Source: a virus. From it: DNA of 36,272 nt. Below the pieces are notes generated by a model. The model was given only the letters and a program-made list of their open reading frames with translations, ran no database searches and was not told where the DNA came from. This document shows positions 16,898 to 25,220 of this stretch, one piece after another. Numbering within the stretch: the first letter of the stretch is position 1; each line of letters starts with the position of its first letter. The translations under genes were made by a program, and so were the position numbers. Location: positions 1 to 36,272 of the IMG/VR virus record IMGVR_UViG_3300031758_000240; one strand, 5' to 3'.

Positions 16898-17968
16898 ATG
16901 AAAATAGCCGTATACGCCATATCTAAAAACGAGGAGCCCTTTGTCAAGAGGTTCTGCGAGTCCGCCAAAGACGCGGACTACATCGTCATCGCAGACACCG
17001 GGTCCACAGACGGCACCCCCGGCGCGGCCATGGAGCACGGCGCCATCGTGCACCACATCAGCGTTCAGCCCTGGCGTTTTGATAAGGCAAGAGACACGGC
17101 CCTGGCCCTGGTCCCGCCGCACGTAGACGTATGCGTCAGCCTGGACCTGGACGAGGTCTTAGAGCCCGGCTGGCGACAGGAGATCGAGCGTGTATGGGTG
17201 CCGGGGCACACGACCAGGCTGCGGTACATGTACGACTGGGGCAACGGCGCTAGGTTTATGTACGAGAAGATACACGCCAGGTCCGGCTACCACTGGCACC
17301 ACCCCTGCCACGAGTACCCAAGGCCCGACATGAGGATCGTTGAGAGGCGCGCGTTTACGGACAAGCTGCTCGTGACCCACCACCCCGACCCCAGCAAGAG
17401 CCGCGGCCAGTACCTGGACCTTTTAAAGATGTCGGTGGCCGAGGACCCCAGCTGTCCGCGCAACTCGTTCTACTACGCCCGCGAGCTGACATTTTACAAC
17501 CGCTGGAACGATGCCACGCAGGCGTTGCATCGCTACCTAGAGAACCCAAACGCGACCTGGGACAGCGAGAGATCCTTTGCAATGCGTTTGCTTGGCAAGT
17601 CGTACCAGGCGCTGGGCGACAAAGACAAAGCACACGAGTGGTTCAAGAAGGCCGTAGACCAGGCGCCCAGGCTGCGCGAGCCGCTGGTCGACCTGGCAAA
17701 ATTTTATTATGAGGCGCAGGACTGGGAGAAATGCTACGCAACCGCCAGCATGGCGCTGCAGGTCTTGGACAGGGAGACGTCTTACATCAGCAACCCCGAG
17801 GCGTGGGCCGACCTACCGCACGATTTACTGGCGATATCGGCCCACTACACCGGCAGGGTAGAGGAGGCGATCAAGCACGGCCAAGAGGCCCTGAGACACA
17901 AACCACAAGACGAGCGCCTACGCAACAACCTGTCCTGGTACCAGGGCGCACAACAGAGGGCGGCATAA
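16898..17968 (+). CDS. GT2 glycosyltransferase with TPR repeats
   Basis: 356 residues from the ATG one base after the adhesin stop; a longer in-frame GTG at 16856 would overlap the adhesin and is less likely. Residues 1-100 are a GT-A fold start: KIAVYAISKNEEPFVKRF, the nucleotide-binding ADTGSTDGT (32-40) and the metal-binding DxD in SLDLDEVL (D83, D85). The middle is His/Trp/Tyr-rich (SGYHWHHPCHEYP). Residues about 215-345 are TPR-like helices (LLGKSYQALGDKDKAHEWF; EEAIKHGQEALRHKPQD). It probably transfers a sugar from a nucleotide donor. Placed between fibre genes, its target could be the fibres themselves; sugar and acceptor are unknown. Confidence 0.85.
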   Translation: MKIAVYAISKNEEPFVKRFCESAKDADYIVIADTGSTDGTPGAAMEHGAIVHHISVQPWRFDKARDTALALVPPHVDVCVSLDLDEVLEPGWRQEIERVWVPGHTTRLRYMYDWGNGARFMYEKIHARSGYHWHHPCHEYPRPDMRIVERRAFTDKLLVTHHPDPSKSRGQYLDLLKMSVAEDPSCPRNSFYYARELTFYNRWNDATQALHRYLENPNATWDSERSFAMRLLGKSYQALGDKDKAHEWFKKAVDQAPRLREPLVDLAKFYYEAQDWEKCYATASMALQVLDRETSYISNPEAWADLPHDLLAISAHYTGRVEEAIKHGQEALRHKPQDERLRNNLSWYQGAQQRAA

Positions 17969-17969
17969 C

Positions 17970-18803
17970 ATGGCAGCATCCGGAAAAACACCAATCTCAC
18001 TTTACCACAGCACGACCCCCGCCGCCGTACCCAGCGCGGCAAACCTGGTGCCGGGAGAGCTCGCGCTTAACACGGCAGACGGCAAGCTGTACTACGAGGA
18101 CAACCTTGGCGCGGTTCAGCTGCTTGCATCGGTCGGTAATACAGGAGACGTCACAGGACCCGCGTCTGCCACAGACAACGCAATCGTTCGTTTTGACGGA
18201 ACGACCGGTAAGATAGTCCAAAACTCTGTCGTAACAATCGCCGACGGCTCTGGCAACATGTCTGGCGTTGGCTCAATTACGTCCACTAGCGCGTCGGGCG
18301 TGCTAACACGCACGGCCGCAACGCAGGACGGGGTTGCCTTGGTCGGTGGAGCAAGCGGGACAAGCTCTTACATCTCAACGATCACACCAAACTCGCTAAG
18401 TGCCAACAGGACCATCATTCTGCCGGACGAAAACACGACAATGGCCGGCACCGATGCAGCGCAGACCATTACCAACAAAAGAATTAACCCGCGCGTGTCT
18501 AGCACGGCATCTACGTCTTCCATAACGCCAGACGTTGCCTCGTTCGACCAGTACAACATTACGGCCCTGGCGGTTACGCTTACAGTAAACGCCCCCACCG
18601 GGACACCGGTCGATGGCAGCAAGATAATTTTACGAATCCTTGACAACGGCGTAAGCCAATCAATTAACTGGAACCCAACCTTTACGGTGATAGGCGTGAC
18701 GCTTCCCACGTCGACCACGGCAAACAAGACAACTTACGTCGGGTGCGTGTACAACGCAAACAACACCCGCTGGGACGTGGTTGCAGTAACCACGCAGGTG
18801 TAG
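17970..18803 (+). CDS. Tail fibre protein
   Basis: 277 residues. The N-terminal VPGELALNTADGKLYYED is a motif widespread in phage tail fibres. It is followed by DNAIVRFDGTTGKIVQNS, a GSGNMSGVGSITS shaft, and TIILPDENTTMAGTDAAQTI, also fibre-like. The last 100 or so residues (LTVNAPTGTPVDGSKIILRI ... NNTRWDVVAV) match the C-terminal domain of the collagen-like fibre. It begins one base after the glycosyltransferase stop and ends three bases before adhesin 2, so the block reads as one operon. Probably a second fibre with a shared end domain. Confidence 0.8.
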   Translation: MAASGKTPISLYHSTTPAAVPSAANLVPGELALNTADGKLYYEDNLGAVQLLASVGNTGDVTGPASATDNAIVRFDGTTGKIVQNSVVTIADGSGNMSGVGSITSTSASGVLTRTAATQDGVALVGGASGTSSYISTITPNSLSANRTIILPDENTTMAGTDAAQTITNKRINPRVSSTASTSSITPDVASFDQYNITALAVTLTVNAPTGTPVDGSKIILRILDNGVSQSINWNPTFTVIGVTLPTSTTANKTTYVGCVYNANNTRWDVVAVTTQV

Positions 18804-18806
18804 CGC

Positions 18807-21800
18807 ATGGCAAACAGGTACTGGGTTGGCGGAGCAGCAAATTGGGACGGCACGGCCGGAACTAAGTGGTCCACAACGTCCGGCGGCGCCGGAGGGGCGG
18901 CCGTCCCAACATCATCCGACGACGTATTTTTTGACGCAAACTCTGGCGGGAGCACCGTTGCAATCCTTGGCACGGCCATTGCAAGGTCTGTTACGTGTAC
19001 CGGATTTACCGGGCAACTAACATCTGGCACGCTATTCTTATACGGCGGAAACCTTACATACAGCGCCACAATGTCTGGCAGCAACGCGGGCCCCGACTAT
19101 ACGTACATAAACGGCAACTGCGTCATAACCACCGCAGGAAAAACTTTAGCCCCCAATTCATCTGGCATACTGTCCATTTCCGCATCAAGCGGGACCGTCT
19201 CCCTGGCCGACAACCTTACGCTGGGCAACACCAGTACGTTAGAGGTATTATCTGGCACATTTACAACAACGGCAAGCAACTACAGCATCAGCGCCGGATA
19301 TTTTAGCAGCGTCTCAAGTTTATCAAGAACAATTTCATTAAATGGCAGCTTGGTCAATTTGTTTGCCGGCGGAAATACTACCTTAAATTTTACTAGTAAC
19401 TCAGGGTTAACGTTTAACGCCGGAACGTCTAACATAACCCTCCAAGCAAACGGGCCCTACATGCTAACGGGCCCAAACAGCTTGACGTTTAACAACGTAA
19501 CGTTCCAATTAACTGGCTCAAACGATTCATACATGTCAGGGCCCTTAGTTTTTAATAACCTGACCGTTGTTCCTTATTCTAGCTACTGCATTCCATTTTA
19601 TGTCAAAAACAACATAACGGTAAACGGCACGCTTAATGTTTCAAGTGCCAGCGTAACCACCAGAGTCTTTCTTTCTTCGGAAAACTGGCTAAACGGGAGT
19701 GTTGTCGACGTAACGGCCGCGGCCGTAAGCGCAACCAACTGCGACTTTAGGTGCATATCAATCACGGGGGCTGCCTCCCCAATCAGCCCAACGGGCGCAG
19801 GAAACTGCGGAAGCAACGCCGGCATAACCTTTCCGGTGTCTAAAACTGTCTACTGGAACCTTGCGGGGTCTAATCTTTGGACCGACAACGGGTGGGCCAC
19901 AACCTCCGGGGGGTCCCCCGCAACCTCAAACTTTCCCTTAGCACAAGACACGGCCGTCATTGATGACAACGGCGCCGCGACCGCTATAACGCTTTACTCA
20001 GGCCACAACATAGGGACCCTTAACTGTGGTTCACGAACAATTCCGGTATCACTCGATTTTTATGGTAAAAGATTTTGCGTGTACGGGTCCCTTACCATGG
20101 GCAGCGGAGTAACGCTTACGTCCAGCTCTCCCGCCGTAGACGCAACATTTTCTCCTCGCAGTGCCACGGTTAATATAACATCTGCCGGCAAGGTCTTCCC
20201 TTGGAATGTATGGATTGCGTCTGCAGGCAACACCGTGCAATTGTCCGACAACTTTGAAACTACAGCCACAACTTACGTGGCGGCAGGAACGCTAGACCTA
20301 AACAACTTTAACTTTACTACCTCCAGCGCGTCCCTTGGAAATGTTTTTGCTGGAAATACTCTTATATCAAAGTTTGTTGCTTTTTCTACGTCTGGTCAGA
20401 TGACGCTGACTGGAAACAGTAAGACTATTTTTAGTAATACGGGAAACGCCGTGTATTACACAGGAACGTCAAACGTCGTGTGTAACTACACCGGGTCCGT
20501 AGGATTTAGAACAATCTACAGCAGTTCAACAGAATCAAACTCTTTCTCGTTTTATGTAACCGGCGGGTCTGACACTATTTCTCTTTCCACGTCAGCCAAT
20601 TTTAAAAATTTAAATTTTACAGGTTTTAGTGGAACCCTCTCTCCTAATGTTGCGACCACAATATATGGGGACCTGACAATATCGTCTGGGATGTCCCTTA
20701 GCTCAACCTCCCTTTCAACATCTTTTGCGTCTTCTACCACGCAAAACGTAACATCAAACGGAAAAACGTTTAACTTTCCCGTTTCAAAGACTGGCGTTGG
20801 TACTTTAACAATGCTAGACAATTTGACACTTGGCACGTCACGAACGTTTACGTTATCTAGCGGAACCCTTAACCTTAACGGGTTTAACTTAAGCGTTGGA
20901 GTTTTTGACTCCTCTAATAGCACCGCCCGATCCATTTCGTTTGGGTCTAACAACATTGCCCTTACAAGCACCACAGCATCAACAACGGTGCTGTCGATGG
21001 CAACTGCTACTAACTTTACTTTTACTGGAACTGGAGCATTTACCAGAAACATGGCCGCAACGGCCACGGTAAGTTTTGGTATTAGCGGGGGCACAACATC
21101 AAACGCGCCCAACTTAACCGTAAGCGCCGGTTCTTCTCAGCTAGATATTGGCAGCGGGAGCTATTTTAAAAACGTAAATTTTACAGGGAGCACATGCGAT
21201 GCGCAAGGCACATACTACGCCTGCGGAGACCTTACGCTGGCATCGGGCGGTACATATTCAACGCTTCAGCCATACTTTATTACATCGGCAACGCTCACAG
21301 GCGCCGGAAAAACGCTTGCTAATACCGAGATTAACGGAACAGGGATAACGGTTACTTTAAACGGCTCTTGCAATGTAGGTACGGGGAGTACATTTTTTCT
21401 GACCGAGGGAACGCTTGACCTAAACGGCAACGCCCTAAGCGTGGGCTCTTTTAGTTCCGCGGGGTCCAGTGCCCGCTCAATTGCCTTTGGCTCGGCAAAC
21501 ATTGCACTTAGCAGCACTGTACCAGGGACAATTATTTTGGGCATGAGCGTTGCCAACAACTTTACCTACACGGGCACGGGCGGGTTTACCAGAAACATGA
21601 CAAATTCAGCCACCGTTCAGTTTGGGTCCGTTTCTGGTGGCACAACCTCAAACGCGCCCAACCTAACCGTAACCGGCGGCTCACTTACATTAACTATCAC
21701 ATCGGGCAGCTACTTAAAAAATTTAGTTTTTACTGGTGGCACCAGCACCGTCACGGCAAGTAATTTAAACGTCGCCGGAAACCTAACCCTAGCCTCTGGC

Positions 21801-22574
21801 GGCACCTACACGGCCGTTGTCCCGACTTTTGTCGCGTCTGGGACAATTACAAGCAACGGAAAAACCCTTGGCAATACTACAATTAACGGCTCAGGCATTA
21901 CCATAACGCTGGCGGATGCGCTAACCTTGGGTTCGACCAGAACCCTGACTTTAACTCAGGGCACGTTTACCGCCAACAATCAAAACGTCTCCACGCCATA
22001 TTTTAATTCATCCAACACAAACACAAGAACCCTCAACATGGGCTCTGGCACGTGGACAATTTCTGGTTCTCCTACAATCTTTTTTCCTGCGTGGGAAACA
22101 ACCACAACTACAAACTTAACTCTAAACGCCAACACCTCAACAATAAGCATGACAAACGCCTCAGCAAAAACTTTTGCCGGGGGCGGGTTAACATATTACA
22201 ACCTTAACCAAGGCGGGTCCGGAACGTTAACGATCAGTGGCTCTAACACCTTTAACGACATTACCAACAGCGTCCAACCTGCCACGGTCAGCTTTACATC
22301 TGGAACAACCCAGACCGTGTCCAACTTTAGCCTGCTGGGTACTGCGGGTAACTTAATCACCGTCAATAGCACCTCTGCCGGTTCGCAGGCCTCTCTATCA
22401 AAAGCGTCCGGTATTGTAAGCGTTAACTACTTGTCAATTAGAGACAGCAACGCCACCGGCGGCGCACAGTGGTACGCCGGAACAAACTCAACCAACGTAA
22501 GCAACAACACGGGTTGGATTTTTACGGCCCCTCCGCCCTCAGGTTTTGGAAACTTCTTAGCATTTTTTACGTAA
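18807..22574 (+). CDS. Giant beta-solenoid adhesin 2
   Basis: 1255 residues, Ser/Thr/Asn/Gly-rich and a clear paralogue of the 13462 product. It shares the opening MANRYWVGGAANW...KWSTTSGGAG with SDDVFFDAN, a second box at about residue 345 (KTVYWNLAGSNLW...GWATTSGGSP...LAQDTAVI) and the end IRDSNATGGAQWYAG / NNTGWIF / FLAFFT. Residues about 670-1090 hold internal repeats of roughly 183 residues. Adhesin 1 lacks an obvious equivalent, which explains much of the length difference. Probably a long receptor-binding fibre. The base composition is lower in G/C than the lysis genes that follow. Confidence 0.85.
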   Translation: MANRYWVGGAANWDGTAGTKWSTTSGGAGGAAVPTSSDDVFFDANSGGSTVAILGTAIARSVTCTGFTGQLTSGTLFLYGGNLTYSATMSGSNAGPDYTYINGNCVITTAGKTLAPNSSGILSISASSGTVSLADNLTLGNTSTLEVLSGTFTTTASNYSISAGYFSSVSSLSRTISLNGSLVNLFAGGNTTLNFTSNSGLTFNAGTSNITLQANGPYMLTGPNSLTFNNVTFQLTGSNDSYMSGPLVFNNLTVVPYSSYCIPFYVKNNITVNGTLNVSSASVTTRVFLSSENWLNGSVVDVTAAAVSATNCDFRCISITGAASPISPTGAGNCGSNAGITFPVSKTVYWNLAGSNLWTDNGWATTSGGSPATSNFPLAQDTAVIDDNGAATAITLYSGHNIGTLNCGSRTIPVSLDFYGKRFCVYGSLTMGSGVTLTSSSPAVDATFSPRSATVNITSAGKVFPWNVWIASAGNTVQLSDNFETTATTYVAAGTLDLNNFNFTTSSASLGNVFAGNTLISKFVAFSTSGQMTLTGNSKTIFSNTGNAVYYTGTSNVVCNYTGSVGFRTIYSSSTESNSFSFYVTGGSDTISLSTSANFKNLNFTGFSGTLSPNVATTIYGDLTISSGMSLSSTSLSTSFASSTTQNVTSNGKTFNFPVSKTGVGTLTMLDNLTLGTSRTFTLSSGTLNLNGFNLSVGVFDSSNSTARSISFGSNNIALTSTTASTTVLSMATATNFTFTGTGAFTRNMAATATVSFGISGGTTSNAPNLTVSAGSSQLDIGSGSYFKNVNFTGSTCDAQGTYYACGDLTLASGGTYSTLQPYFITSATLTGAGKTLANTEINGTGITVTLNGSCNVGTGSTFFLTEGTLDLNGNALSVGSFSSAGSSARSIAFGSANIALSSTVPGTIILGMSVANNFTYTGTGGFTRNMTNSATVQFGSVSGGTTSNAPNLTVTGGSLTLTITSGSYLKNLVFTGGTSTVTASNLNVAGNLTLASGGTYTAVVPTFVASGTITSNGKTLGNTTINGSGITITLADALTLGSTRTLTLTQGTFTANNQNVSTPYFNSSNTNTRTLNMGSGTWTISGSPTIFFPAWETTTTTNLTLNANTSTISMTNASAKTFAGGGLTYYNLNQGGSGTLTISGSNTFNDITNSVQPATVSFTSGTTQTVSNFSLLGTAGNLITVNSTSAGSQASLSKASGIVSVNYLSIRDSNATGGAQWYAGTNSTNVSNNTGWIFTAPPPSGFGNFLAFFT
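20808..22080 (+). repeat. Internal ~183-residue repeats in adhesin 2
   Basis: Repeat A starts near 20817, B near 21362 and a partial C near 21911. Landmarks in order are a (L/F)xLxxGTLxLNG strand, a LSVG(V/S)F segment, SARSIxFGSxNIAL, NFTxTGTGxFTRNM, SGGTTSNAPNLTV, LTLASGGTY and GKTLxNTxINGxGITxTL. The DNA has diverged, so these are old duplications that extend the solenoid. Confidence 0.75.
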
Positions 22575-22583
22575 GGTTTAAAA

Positions 22584-22781
22584 ATGGAAGACTCCGTAGA
22601 GACAAAGCTGGCCGTGCACGAGGCCGTGTGCGCGCAGCGATATGAAAACATAACCAAGCAATTAAACGACGGCGACAAGCGGATGAACAAGATCGAGTAC
22701 CTGCTATATGCAACAATCTTGGCCGTATTGTTTGGCCCCGGCGTGGCCGCAGAGTTTATTAAAAGACTGTTCTTGGGGTAG
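22584..22781 (+). CDS. Small membrane protein of the lysis cassette (XhlA-like)
   Basis: 65 residues. A hydrophilic N-terminal part (KLAVHEAVCAQRYENITKQL then NDGDKRMNKIE) is followed by one hydrophobic segment (LLYATILAVLFGPGVAAEF) and a basic tail. This layout is like XhlA-type lysis helpers, which act at the inner membrane together with a holin. It begins nine bases after adhesin 2. It could be a holin, antiholin or lysis accessory protein; the family match is by architecture and general pattern only. Confidence 0.65.
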   Translation: MEDSVETKLAVHEAVCAQRYENITKQLNDGDKRMNKIEYLLYATILAVLFGPGVAAEFIKRLFLG

Positions 22782-22783
22782 CC

Positions 22784-23242
22784 TTGGCCCAGCTACCTGA
22801 CCCCATCGACCCATCAAAGGTCGTACAGACGGCCCTTGGCGGTATCAAGGAGGCCCTCAAGGCCGGCCGTGAGATCAAGGAAACGGCCAAGGAGGTAAAC
22901 GCCTTCCTGGACGAAGAGGCACGCGCTCGCGTGGCCTTTAAGCGCCGCCAGCAAGAGGTACAGCGCCGCGGGGACATGATGTACATCGACGCCATCAACG
23001 AGTACCGCGTCCTGTTTAACATACGCCAGGCCAAGGAGCAGGCCTTTAAACAGATAGAAAAAGAGTTTGGAAAGAGGGCCGTGCAGGAGGTTACGGCGCT
23101 CGAGGAGAGGCTGCGCAAAGAGAGGAAGGACCTCCAGCGAGAGTATGACTCAGACCGCCGCCAGACGCGTAACGAGTGGCTGATCATCGGCCTTCTCGGT
23201 CTTTTAATTTATGGAATCTTAAAAATGACAAAGGTGTGGTGA
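22784..23242 (+). CDS. C-terminally anchored coiled-coil membrane protein
   Basis: 152 residues from a TTG start two bases after the previous stop; no better start is visible. It opens with LPDPIDPSKVVQTALGGIKE. About 100 residues of charged helix follow (EEARARVAFKRRQQEVQRRG; ALEERLRKERKDLQREYDSD), then a C-terminal hydrophobic segment (LIIGLLGLLIYGILKM). The topology, with coiled coil first and anchor last, is the reverse of an inner-membrane spanin. Similar proteins occur beside lysis genes of uncultured phages. Function unknown. Its stop overlaps the start of the holin gene (ATGA). Confidence 0.7.
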   Translation: MAQLPDPIDPSKVVQTALGGIKEALKAGREIKETAKEVNAFLDEEARARVAFKRRQQEVQRRGDMMYIDAINEYRVLFNIRQAKEQAFKQIEKEFGKRAVQEVTALEERLRKERKDLQREYDSDRRQTRNEWLIIGLLGLLIYGILKMTKVW

Positions 23243-23700
23243 TGATAGGAATAGACGCAATACTTAAAATTGGCGAGAAAGTACTTGACCGGGTCCTGCC
23301 GGACCCGGCCGCAAAGGCGGAGGCGCAGGCCAAGCTGATGGAGCTGGCCCAGAAGGGCGACCTTGCAAATCTCCAAGCAGAAGTTGATTTTGCAAGGATC
23401 GACGCTGAGGACCGTGACTCTGCCAGAAGCCGTGAGTCTGAGATGGCAAAGGCAGACGTGTGGGACCTCACAAAAAACATCAACACCGTGCTGGCCATAG
23501 GCGTAATCGCGTTGTCCTTCATATTATTCGCGGCCCTCATGACGATCGAGGTCAAGAGCATGGCCAAGGACATTTTGATTTACATACTGGGCGTGTTGTC
23601 TGCGGCGGTGACCCAGATACTGTCTTTTTACTTTGGGTCCAGCCAGGGCTCTAAAAACAAACAGGCAGAGATCGACAAACTGATGGGGGGTAACAAGTGA
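23242..23700 (+). CDS. Holin, GTA/3TM type (predicted)
   Basis: 152 residues. I chose the ATG at 23242 that overlaps the previous stop; the frame stays open further upstream but only inside that gene. The family pattern is good: IGEKVLDRVLPDPAAKAEAQ, then DAEDRDSARSRE, then hydrophobic segments (TVLAIGVIALSFILFAALM and ILIYILGVLSAAVTQILSF) ending in FYFGSSQGSKNKQ. Such holins oligomerise in the inner membrane and release or activate the endolysin. The endolysin gene follows with a 4-base overlap, which supports the role. Confidence 0.75.
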   Translation: MIGIDAILKIGEKVLDRVLPDPAAKAEAQAKLMELAQKGDLANLQAEVDFARIDAEDRDSARSRESEMAKADVWDLTKNINTVLAIGVIALSFILFAALMTIEVKSMAKDILIYILGVLSAAVTQILSFYFGSSQGSKNKQAEIDKLMGGNK

Positions 23701-24161
23701 ACCTATCGCCAAACTTTACGCTTGTAGAGATGACCAAGTCCGAGACCGGCCTGCGCCTTGGTATTAAGAACGAGCCTAACGAGGAACAGCTTAACAACCT
23801 GATGCAGCTCGCGCAAAAAGTGCTGCAGCCAGTGCGTGACGCTTTCAAGAAGGGGGTCAAGGTAAACTCCGGCTTGCGGGTTCCGGAGCTTAACAAGGCC
23901 GTGGGCGGGTCGCCAACGTCCGACCACTGCCGGGGACAGGCCGCGGACATCGAGATCCCTGGCGTCTCAAACTACGCCCTGGCCAAGTGGATACAGGACA
24001 ACCTGGAGTTTACGCAGCTTATACTTGAATTTTATACCCCCGGCGTGCCTGACTCTGGGTGGGTACACGTCAGCTACGACCCCAAAGACCTCAAGCGACA
24101 GTCAATGACGGCCGTTAAGCGGGACGGCAAGACCGTATATTTACCGGGCCTTGTGGCCTGA
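23697..24161 (+). CDS. Endolysin, M15-type zinc peptidase
   Basis: 154 residues from a GTG overlapping the holin stop, with a G-rich ribosome binding site (GGGGGG) seven bases upstream. The M15 pattern is complete: SGLRVPELNKAVGGSPTSDH with H77, QAADIEI with D84, and GWVHVSYDP with H124, the expected zinc ligands. Glu111 in LILEFY is a possible catalytic or structural acid. It should cut peptide bonds in peptidoglycan stem peptides. There is no signal peptide, so release needs the holin. No cell-wall-binding domain is present, as usual for phages of Gram-negative hosts. Its last codons form the stem of a terminator-like hairpin. Confidence 0.85.
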   Translation: MNLSPNFTLVEMTKSETGLRLGIKNEPNEEQLNNLMQLAQKVLQPVRDAFKKGVKVNSGLRVPELNKAVGGSPTSDHCRGQAADIEIPGVSNYALAKWIQDNLEFTQLILEFYTPGVPDSGWVHVSYDPKDLKRQSMTAVKRDGKTVYLPGLVA

Positions 24162-24166
24162 TTTTT
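24145..24166 (+). terminator. Terminator-like hairpin after the endolysin
   Basis: A 6-bp stem (CGGGCC with GGCCTG, one G-T pair) and a TTGT loop lie across the endolysin stop codon and are followed by A and five T residues. The T-run is also the lead-in of promoter-like copy 3. It is weaker than the hairpin at 9687. Confidence 0.6.
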
Positions 24167-24189
24167 GTGCATAAGTAGTAATAGATCCA
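24165..24189 (+). promoter_or_regulatory. Recurrent late-promoter-like motif, copy 3
   Basis: TGCATAAGTAGTAATAG begins at 24168 and diverges after the first G of the terminal G run (GATCC). It has the same TTTTG lead-in as copy 1. It lies about 40 bases before the start of the 24209 gene, which has a separate ribosome binding site (AGGAGAG). Confidence 0.65.
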
Positions 24190-24208
24190 CCCACCTTAGG
24201 AGAGAAAC

Positions 24209-25036
24209 GTGGAAGGCTTTAAATCAAACCCCAAGATGAAATCAGACATCGCCTGCTTCAAAGAGGGCGGATCGGTGTACAGCTCACGGACACACAAGGA
24301 AGACCCCAAAGAGGCCGCCGAAGACAAGGCCATGGTCAAGAAGGGCATCCGCCAGCACGAGACGGCCAAGCATAAGGGCCAGGAAAAGACCGAGATCAAG
24401 CTCAAGCAGGGCGGTCGCAGCAAAAAAGACGGCGCCAGCGTGCGTAAGTACAAGGCCGGCGGCGCTATCGACATGAAAAAAGACAAGGACGACAAAAAGT
24501 CCATCGCCCAGGTCAAGAAGACAAAGGCCGGCAAGGCAGACGCCCCCAGCGCAGCCGTTGGCAAGAAAAAAGAGTCTCCCAAGACCGACAACAAGCCAGC
24601 CAAGAAGACCATGACCGCGTCTATGGTCGGCCAGCTGCCTGCCGCCCCAGAGGCCCCCAGCGCCGCCATGTCGATGCCGGAAGGCCAACCAATTGAGATG
24701 ATGGCAGACGGCGGATACTTAGACGGCGGGATCATTGGCCAGGGCGTGACCTCGGACTACGATCGAGAGCTGCAGAAGCGCAGGATGATGCGGCCCAAGC
24801 AGGTCCCGGAGATGTACCCGCCCGGCATGCAGGTACCTCAGCCGATGCAGCCCAGCGCTATCCCTCCCATGGGACAGGGCATGTCAGCGCCCGCGTTGGG
24901 CGGTGGGATGGGTGCCGCGGCCGCAAGTGGCCCCATGGGCAACGCAGCACCGCGCGGCACGATCACCGACGAGGAGCGCAACCTGCTTCGAGGCCTGCAG
25001 GCCGTTGGTCGCTACTCAGGCGGCGGGAGCTGCTAA
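24209..25036 (+). CDS. Lys-rich basic protein, possibly virion DNA-associated
   Basis: 275 residues from a GTG preceded at good distance by AGGAG. Residues 1-135 are extremely Lys-rich with almost no hydrophobic residues ([40 protein letters not shown]), like histone H1-type tails, and carry recurring KxGG spots. Residues 150-250 are Met/Pro/Gly-rich ([20 protein letters not shown]). It ends with a short helix ([14 protein letters not shown]) and a Cys. Probably disordered. A DNA-binding internal virion protein is an inference from composition and context. It starts the neck and tail block. Confidence 0.7.
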   Translation: MEGFKSNPKMKSDIACFKEGGSVYSSRTHKEDPKEAAEDKAMVKKGIRQHETAKHKGQEKTEIKLKQGGRSKKDGASVRKYKAGGAIDMKKDKDDKKSIAQVKKTKAGKADAPSAAVGKKKESPKTDNKPAKKTMTASMVGQLPAAPEAPSAAMSMPEGQPIEMMADGGYLDGGIIGQGVTSDYDRELQKRRMMRPKQVPEMYPPGMQVPQPMQPSAIPPMGQGMSAPALGGGMGAAAASGPMGNAAPRGTITDEERNLLRGLQAVGRYSGGGSC

Positions 25037-25037
25037 G

Positions 25038-25217
25038 ATGCCGATTGAGTCAAAGGCCCAGCAGAGGGCCATGTACGCCGCCGCGGCCGGTAAGTCAAAC
25101 ATTGGCATCCCCAAGAAGGTCGGCAAAGAATTTGTAGCGGCGGGGCCGGCCAAGAAAAACCTGCCGGAGAAAGTTAAATCTAGCGCACCAAAGCGGGCAT
25201 CCGGCCGCGGGAGATAA
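25038..25217 (+). CDS. Small basic protein ([15 protein letters not shown] motif)
   Basis: 59 residues from the ATG at 25038, one base after the previous stop; upstream in-frame starts lie inside the previous gene. The core [19 protein letters not shown] and [14 protein letters not shown] is a motif I know from many phage proteins and which resembles DUF3008-type sequences. The rest is Lys/Ala/Pro-rich and basic. Likely a small DNA-binding or virion-associated protein; function unknown. Confidence 0.7.
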   Translation: MPIESKAQQRAMYAAAAGKSNIGIPKKVGKEFVAAGPAKKNLPEKVKSSAPKRASGRGR

Positions 25218-25220
25218 GCT

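Noticed and set aside
9833-22574. Diversity-generating retroelement acting on fibre genes
   Set aside because: No reverse transcriptase gene and no template/variable repeat pair with adenine-specific differences was seen in the window.
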